DNA of 64,000 nt from Euphorbia lathyris. Its lineage: Eukaryota; Streptophyta; Magnoliopsida; Malpighiales; Euphorbiaceae. The translations under genes were made by a program, and so were the position numbers. Shown here piece after piece: positions 57,577 to 64,000 of the stretch. The notes under the pieces are model-generated. The model made no database searches, was not told where the DNA came from, and saw only the letters and a program-made list of their open reading frames with translations. The stretch is taken from NCBI RefSeq assembly GCF_963576675.1, contig NC_088916.1, positions 77,765,501 through 77,829,500 on the forward strand, in the 5' to 3' direction. Numbering within the stretch: the first letter of the stretch is position 1; each line of letters begins with the position of its first letter.

Positions 57577-58851
57577 TTATTGAAGAGGATTAAACATAAC
57601 AATGGCTTCTCTAAGTATGTTGAATTGCTCACGAGCCAGTGGCTTTGTGAAGATATCAGCAAGCTGCTCATCCGTTGGGACATAGGTCAGCTTTATCTCT
57701 CCCTTGAGTACATGATCTCTGATGAAGTGATGTCTTATGCTGACGTGCTTCATCCTACTATGCTGGATTGGGTTCTTTGATAGGTCAATGGCACTCTTGT
57801 TGTCACATTTGACTTCAATTGTTTTAGTCTGAACGCCATAATCTTCTAGTTGTTGCTTAATCCAGAGGACTTGAGCAACACAGCTTCCAGCAACAATGTA
57901 CTCAGCTTCAGTGGTTGATAGGGCTACTGACGACTGCTTCTTACTGAACCAAGACACAAGACAGCTTCCAAGGAAATGACATCCTCCTGAGGTGCTCTTT
58001 CGTTCAAGCTTGTCTCGTCCGTAGTCATCGTCAGTGTATCCAATGAGTGTGAAATCATAAGTATTGGGATACCATAAACCTGCATTCACTGAGCCTTGCA
58101 AATATCTAAGGATTCTTTTTACATCTATGTAATGAGATTCCTTAGGGTTAGATTGATATCTAGCACAATAACATACTGAGAACTGAATGTCCGGCCTACT
58201 AGCAGTTAAGTAGAGTAGAGAGCCAATCATACCTCGGTACAGTTTGCTGTCTACTAACTTACCATTTTCGTCAGCACAGAGGACAGTGTCAGTGCCCATA
58301 GGGGTAGATATTGGCTTGCAGTTTTCAAGTTCATACTTCTTCAATATCTCCTTAGCATACTTAGTTTGACTGATGAAGATGCCATTTTCCCCTTGTTTGA
58401 TTTGAAGTCCAAGGAAGAAGTTGAGTTCTCCCATCATTGACATTTCAAACTCAGTCTGCATCTGCTTACTAAATTCCTTGCACATGGACTCATTAGTGGC
58501 ACCAAAAATAATGTCATCAACATATATCTGAGCCAGTAGGGTATCTTTACCCTTCCTCTTAATGAATAAGGTTGTATCAGATTTACCTCTGACATAATTT
58601 CTAGTCAGCAGGAAACTGGTCAGCCTCTCATACCAAGCATGTGGTGCTTGCTTGAGACCATACAGAGCCTTTTTGAGTTTATAAACGTGGTTTGGGAACT
58701 TGGGATCCTGAAACCCTGGAGGCTGATTAACATAGACTTCCTCGTTTATAACTCCATTAAGGAATGCACTCTTAACATCCATTTGAAATAATTTAAAGTT
58801 CATATAACTTGCATATGCACATAAAATTCTTATAGCCTCTAGCCTTGCCAC
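57577..58851 (-). pseudogene. pol: Copia reverse transcriptase and RNase H
   Basis: 424 residues: [40 protein letters not shown], the active site [30 protein letters not shown], then RNase H with [10 protein letters not shown], the STTEAEYI motif and ADIFTKPL near the end. The frame opens at [10 protein letters not shown], but conserved RT sequence lies upstream to about 59080 in another frame, with a frameshift near 58925. So the domain is complete in sequence but broken in frame. Confidence 0.9.
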
Positions 58852-59171
58852 TGGGGCGAAGGTCTCACCATAGTCAATACCTTCTTGCTGATTATAGCCT
58901 TGAGCTACTAGTCTTGCTTGTTCCTGACCACGTTCCCTTGTTCATCTAGCTTGTTGCGGAAGACCCATCTTGTTCCTATGGTCTTCTGACTTCTTGGATT
59001 TGGCACTAAGTCCCACACTTCATTTCTTCTGAACTGATCAAGTTCTTCTTGCATTGCACTCATTCAGAACTCATCGTGCTCAGCTTCAGCGAAGTTCTTT
59101 GGTTCCTGAACTGAGACGAATGCTACGTTGCTGAGGTATCTCCTGAGTTGATTTCTTATCATCAGCGTGTT

Positions 59172-60095
59172 TTAAGCAACATCAAGAATGGCACTCTCTG
59201 AGTGTCCTCTTGGAATTCTGATCTCTTTTGGTAGAGTGATGTCTTGAGCTGGTTGTGTTTCAACAATCTCTGCAGGTATAGATTGGTCAGTGAAAACAAT
59301 TTGAGTTTCGCTTTTACCTTTGGTCAGCCCTTGAGGTAGTGACTCAGCGGCTGTTTCTTGGTCAGCGGGTGCTGAGTATGGATCATCCTCAGTCAACTGC
59401 TTGTCTTTTCCTGCAGGGTTAGTTTCATCGAACTCAACGTGTACTGACTCTTCTAAGACCTGAGTTCGTTTATTGAAAACTCTATATGCTTTGTTGTTTG
59501 TTAAGTAGCCTAAAAAGATAGCTTCATCAGCTTTTGAATCAAACTTAGCAAGGCTGTCTTTAGTATTTAGAATAAAACATTTACAGCCGAAGGCACGAAA
59601 GTATCCAATGTTGGGTTTTCGTCCTTTCCAAAGTTCGTAGGGAGTCTTCTTTAATATGGGTCTGACTAGAGCCCTATTAAGTATGTAGCAAGCTGTGTTG
59701 ACAGCTTCTCCCCAAAAGTACTTTGGAAGCCTATGCTCACTCAGCATTGTCCTAGCTATTTCAAACAAGGTTCTGTTTTTCCTTTCAACTACCCCATTCT
59801 GTTGAGGCGTTCTAGGAGAAGAAAAATTATGGTCAATGCCGCTGGCTTCACAGAATTCAACAAACTGTTGGTTTTTGAATTCTCCACCATTATCACTTCT
59901 GATGTGAGCTAACTTTAGGTCTTTATCATTTTCAAGTTTTCTTACTAATGTTGAAAACGTCTCAAAGGTTTCATCCTTGCTACTCAGCAAGATGATCCAA
60001 GTGTACCGAGAAAAGTCATCTACAATGACCAAGGAAAATCTCCTACCACCCAAGCTCAGCGGCTGGACTGGTCCGAAGAGATCCAAGTGTAGCAA
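59172..60095 (-). pseudogene. pol: Copia integrase core
   Basis: 307 residues: LHLDLFGPVQ with the first catalytic aspartate, RSDNGGEF with the second, and FSSPRTPQQNGVVERKNRTL with the glutamate. These are followed by the typical FGCKCFILNTKDSLAKFD..DEAIFLGY segment. It is in the same frame as the protease segment to its right, separated by a stop at 60150-60152, and itself ends at 59172-59174 before RT. Confidence 0.9.
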
Positions 60096-60149
60096 CTCAA
60101 GTAGACGCTTGGTTGAGACAATGTTTTTACTATGAAAAGATGTTTTAGT

Positions 60150-60668
60150 TTATTTTCCAGCCTGACAAGCATTACATAATTGATCCTTTTCGAACTTAAG
60201 TTCTGGCAGTCCCTCAACTAATTGTTTTCTTGCTAATTTGGCCAGGAGGTCCATGCTTACATGACCAAGTCTCCTGTGCCATAGCCAGGAATTTTCTTCC
60301 TTTGACACTAAGCATACATTTTTTGAAAATTTCTTTTCCAAATTCAGCATAAAGACATTGTCAATACGAGGGGCAGTTAAAATCAATTCATTTGTTTTTC
60401 CCTCGAGTATTTTACATCCAGTGTTATCAAATATAACTTTTCTCCCGTTATCACATAGCTGAGCTACGCTGAGTAAGTTATATTTAAGTCCACTGACTAG
60501 GGAGACTGACTCAATAGTAGGATTACCACCAACGGTTCCTGACCCTACTATCCTACCCTTTTTGTTGTCTCCGAAACTTACGCTTCCACCTCGTTTACGC
60601 ACAAGTGTGATGAACTGAGTTTCATCACCCGTCATATGCCTCGAGCATGCGCTGTCAATGTACCACAT
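60150..60668 (-). pseudogene. pol: Copia protease and integrase zinc-binding part
   Basis: 172 residues. WYIDSACSRHMTGD is the copia protease active-site segment, with alanine where many relatives have glycine (DSG); I am not sure this inactivates it. Then WLWHRRLGHVSMDLL and LCNACQAGK give the HHCC zinc-binding module of integrase. It ends at a TAA at 60150-60152. Confidence 0.87.
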
Positions 60669-60892
60669 TTTTTACTTCTTAGCACACCTCAGGATTACCT
60701 GCAATATAACTAGTTATCTTTAGGTACCCAAGTCTTTTTGGGTCCTTATTTGTTAGGCTCAGCAGGTAAAGCATCATATTTAATCTTATGACGACACACT
60801 TGGACAGTGTGTCCATTTTTCCCACAGAAGTCACACCTGACCTTCTGTTTGGGATATCTCACTGACTGGTCAGCACCCCAGTGCTGAGCATG

Positions 60893-62452
60893 CTAGCACA
60901 CCTTTGTGGTGTGTCCCTTCTTCCCACAGAAGTCACACTGGACATTCCGCTGAGGATTCCATCTCTGCTGACCAGTACTTCGGTACTGAGTGTTCAGATG
61001 AATATTTCTTTTATTCGAAATCTTGAGTTGATTCTGAATAGATGTGATGTCCTTTCTCAGTTTCTTAGAATCTGATTGGACCTCTGAGACAAACTTGTGC
61101 ATAGTTTCTACGTTGCTATGCAAAGTTGAGTTGTCTTGGAGAAGATATCGAAGGTCACTCAGTTTGACCTCTTCAATCTCGTCACATCACCTGCTGAGTG
61201 CTCTAACCTTCTGGTTACACTTTTTGATAAGTGTGTAGAGGTCACTCAGGGCATTTACCATTTCATTTCTGAGCAGGGGTAGTGATATTACCTCAGTTGA
61301 GTGTGCCTCATCGTCAGATGCAATGGAGGGGTCAGCATGCTCAGAAACACAAGGCTCAGCAAGCTCATCTGCCATGAATCAGATCTTTGCTGACTTAGTG
61401 GCATCAGCTCCTGATGATGATGACTCATCACTATCACTCCAGGTTGCCACCATTGCCTTCTTGCTGTTCTTCTTTTCCTTCCTCAAGGTAGGACAGCTTG
61501 ATTTGATATGGCCAGTTTGATGACATTCAAAGCATGTGATGGGCTTTGAGTTGTCCTTCTTGTACTTGCTGTCGCTAGACTCAGCTTTGTACTTGTCAAA
61601 CTTCTTGTAAGGCTTCTTGGAATATTTATCATTCTTTCTGAACAGCCTTTTCATTTTTCTAGTGAACATGGCCATCTCTTCATCGTCTGTTGAGCTCCCA
61701 TCAGTGGAGTCAGCTTTCATGACAAGAGACTTTTGCTTCTTGTCCTTAGACTTTTCCTTCACCTCAAAATTCTTCATTGAGATCTCATGGGTCATCAGAG
61801 ATCCAATGAGTTCATCATACTTGTAGGTGGTCAAGTCTTGAGCTTCCTCAACAGCGGTTTTCTTGGCTTGCCAGCTTTTGGGAAGGCTCCTCAGTATCTT
61901 CTTGACTTGCTCTTCCTCAGTAAAGATCTTGCCAAGTCTTTTGAGCTCGTTGATTATATTTGTGAATCTTGAGTTCATTTCAGAGATTCCTTCATCATCA
62001 TTCATTTCAAACAGCTCATACAATCTCATGTGCTGGTTCACCTTGGACTCCTTAACTTTGTTGGTTCCTTCATAGGCGACCTCCAGTTTCTTCCAGATTT
62101 CCTGCGCTGACTCACAACCTGAAATCTTGTTGTACTCTGCAGCATCTAACGCACAGTGAAGCATGTTTATAGCCGAAGCATGATTTTGTAGCTTCTTGAG
62201 GTCATCTTCTGTCCATTTAGCCTCAGCTTTGACAACCGTTTGGCCGTCAACAGTTTCAACAGGAACAAATGGGCCTTGGACTATAGAGAGCCATGCACTC
62301 ATATTTGTTGCCTGAATGAAATTTTTCATTCTGTTCTTCCAAAAGGTGTAGTTACACCCGAAGAATAGAGGAGGTTGAGTAATGGACAGTCCCTCAGGAA
62401 GAATCTGAGTTGTCTGATTTCCTGGGAGGAAACGAGTGCTGTTCTCAGCCAT
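60893..62452 (-). pseudogene. gag: Copia gag with two zinc knuckles, interrupted
   Basis: Start MAENSTRFLPG at 62452, close to the PBS. The first 357 residues hold the copia gag (UBN2-type) region (FFGCNYTFWKNRMKNFIQ; QEIWKKLEVAYEG; LRSLPKSWQ; DLTTYKYDELIGSL), a lysine-rich stretch, and the knuckle CFECHQTGHIKSSC. A TGA at 61379-61381 interrupts. The same frame continues (61375-61187 and 61123-60893) with a coiled-coil-like part and a second knuckle CDFCGKKGHTTKVC. A long gag with a second knuckle is usual in Sireviruses. Pol follows in another frame. Confidence 0.85.
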
Positions 62453-62500
62453 TGTGGGGATCAGCTCAAGATAGTTATATCTTGCTCAGCGAGCTTTTAA

Positions 62501-62512
62501 GCTCTGATACCA
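62501..62512 (-). promoter_or_regulatory. Primer-binding site, initiator tRNA-Met
   Basis: The minus strand reads TGGTATCAGAGC two bases inside the 5' LTR, the standard copia PBS. Confidence 0.92.
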
Positions 62513-62514
62513 CT

Positions 62515-63846
62515 TGTTGGTCCCGTATAACGTGACAAGGTTAGTTCCAAGGGGGGGGATATGAACTATTTAAAATTTTGTCCGTTAAGGCTGACTTCTT
62601 TTCTTTGTGAAAAGGTTTACACAGCGGCGCTAAGTAATTTTAAGACACAAGCTTAGTCAACTGGTGACTAAGTCTGTTTCTTTCCTTGAGTTAGGAGATA
62701 GCACTTAAGTCTATTCTTGAACTCAGCTTCTTAGTGCACTCAACTCAGCGTGAGTCGTTACTTAGTCAGTTTTATAGCAAGCAATATATAAAGGAGTTTA
62801 AAGGTTAGAAATATGTTACTCAGCAGACATATCCTGGTTCGGCCTCTCCGCCTACGTCCAGTCCCCGGAACTCGTTCCGAGCTTTTTGAATCCTCTACTG
62901 AGCTCTTTAAAGGTAGAGCACCAAACCTTTTACAATAGAAGCTGGGTATACAAGAGTACCTTCCTCTATTCCTCTACTCACTCCTATAACTACCGCTGAG
63001 TACTATAACCGAGTACTCAGCTTCTCCTTTCTATTCTTCTAGAAATGATAAGTGTTTGTCCTAAACAACAATTGCTAAGACACTTTAGATGAAGGAAATC
63101 ACTCTAGACTTTTACACAATGATTGGAATTGGTGTAAGATTTGCTTTGCTTTTCTCACAGAACTTCAAGTATGAATTTGGTCAGCATTTCGACTTGATTG
63201 AAGATCTGCGTCGAATGAAGCATTTGAAAGGCCTATTTATAGTGACACTTTAAGCATCGGTGATTTCGAATTTCGAAATAACCGTTGGAGGCTAACGGCT
63301 TCCTGTCGCTTTCACTAAGGACGTGCTCAGTGTCGTTGGCCAATGAGATTCTTGTATCTTCTGTCTACGGCAGTGCTCAGTAGCTTTTCGTCAGATGAAC
63401 AGAATGTTTCGACATTTATAGTAAAGTCTTCCAGACAACTTACTGCGTCTTCTGAGCTTTACCCAAAGTAGAAATACTTTGTCTCTAAGTTGATTCCGTT
63501 TTGCCGCTGACTTGTACTTCTTGTCGTTTAACTCAGTAGCTTCATCTTGAAGCAATTGATAGAAGGCTTCTCGATCATTCTTCATGCTGAGTTAGTGCTT
63601 TGCTTAAAACGACTGCGTTTTGTCTTCCTGGGCCGTGAGGTCTTGATCTGTTGACTTGGGCTTGACTTCCTCTTATGGGCCTTTAGGCTTTTTATCTTAA
63701 TGTCTTATAAATCAAATTAACTCAACATTGAACAAACACATTAGTGTGAATAAATCAAAGCATTTAAATTTAATGTGTTAGAATATTTTTATCATTCACA
63801 TAAATAATTTTGTCAAATCAAAATCATGTGGAAAGGTGTTTCAACA
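62515..63846 (-). repeat. 5' LTR of the copia element
   Basis: 1,332 bp, minus-strand ends TGTTGAAACACC and GGGACCAACA. TATA box at 63233-63242. Numerous small differences from the other LTR. The short basic ORF at 63391-63585 lies upstream of the TATA box and is not considered a gene. Confidence 0.95.
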
Positions 63847-63851
63847 TCTAG

Positions 63852-64000
63852 TTCTCTAAAACTCTCACAGAACCAGGCGATGTTCATGACCATAACGAAC
63901 ATAACAGTGAGAACCAATATCATGTTATGTTGGTATCTATGTGGAGTATATCATCGTTTACACAAACAACGGAATAGTCCAAGGACATCGCGTCTACTAG
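63852..64000. other. Right flank of the copia insertion
   Basis: Continuation of 50473-51222 after the TCTAG duplication; too short to assign. Confidence 0.4.

Larger units (their letters stand above)
51228..63846 (-). mobile_element. Sirevirus-type Ty1/copia element with env-like ORF
   Basis: LTRs 51228-53568 (3' LTR, enlarged by a DNA transposon) and 62515-63846 (5' LTR, 1,332 bp); without the insert both are 1,332 bp. Flanked by TCTAG. On the minus strand the order is PBS (initiator tRNA-Met), gag with two zinc fingers, protease, integrase, RT, RNase H, env-like ORF, polypurine tracts. The PR-INT-RT order marks copia; the long env-like ORF and repeated GGGGGA tracts mark the Sirevirus lineage. 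Stops and frameshifts in gag, pol and env-like show it is inactive. Confidence 0.92.

Noticed and set aside
1..64000. tRNA, rRNA or other RNA genes
   Set aside because: Only primer-binding sites complementary to tRNA 3' ends were found; no cloverleaf or rRNA segments recognised by eye.

Overview
This is plant nuclear DNA, most probably from an angiosperm. It is almost wholly nested LTR retrotransposons plus one small duplicated gene family. The evidence is four LTR-element families with plant-type primer-binding sites (tRNA-Asp, tRNA-Arg-like and initiator tRNA-Met types), plant TATA boxes (CTATAAATAG), short GT-AG introns of about 75 bp, and the absence of bacterial operons or RNA genes. The species cannot be named from the sequence.

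Layout. (1) 1-27407, minus strand: a very large (about 18 kb without its guest) non-autonomous Ty3/gypsy element of Tat/Ogre type. Its 3' LTR is cut by the window start (1-2558) and its 5' LTR is complete (24439-27407). It holds only a C-terminal gag fragment, a hairpin-rich spacer, a 2.5-kb tandem array of 39/44-bp units next to the 3' LTR, and a long degenerate leader. (2) 9348-18774, plus strand: a young Athila-lineage element inserted in that leader with target duplication ATGCA. It keeps protease, RT, RNase H and integrase, but lacks the N-terminal gag domain and has a one-base frameshift in integrase. (3) 27408-32200: four tandem copies (period about 1.16 kb, minus strand) of an unrecognised gene family, cut on the left by the Tat element and holding on the right a relic of a second Tat-like 5' end. 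(4) 32200-36290: AT-rich non-coding DNA in two diverged tandem units of about 2 kb. (5) 36408-39430, plus strand: two diverged relatives of the gene family in (3); one shares its intron position and phase. (6) 39756-50472, minus strand: a solo LTR with target duplication TCACT, split by (7) 40778-50058, plus strand: a pol-less Athila-lineage element with duplication ATGCC, a gag with one stop codon, and an ATHILA ORF-1-type gene that has its own TATA box. (8) 51228-63846, minus strand: a decayed Sirevirus-type copia element with duplication TCTAG, env-like ORF and multiple polypurine tracts; its 3' LTR carries a 1-kb PIF/Harbinger-like non-autonomous transposon.

No autonomous element is intact. 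The most unusual signal is that each of the three Athila-type LTR families carries its own amplified CG-rich palindromic or paired 12-15-bp word in the U3 part of the LTR. In the pol-less element the same word also flanks ORF2 as inverted pairs (hairpins). Other points of interest are the unrecognised tandem gene family with a shared TGG-to-TAG difference, the perfect triple hairpin in the Tat LTR, and the hairpin series with changing stems in the Tat 3' spacer.
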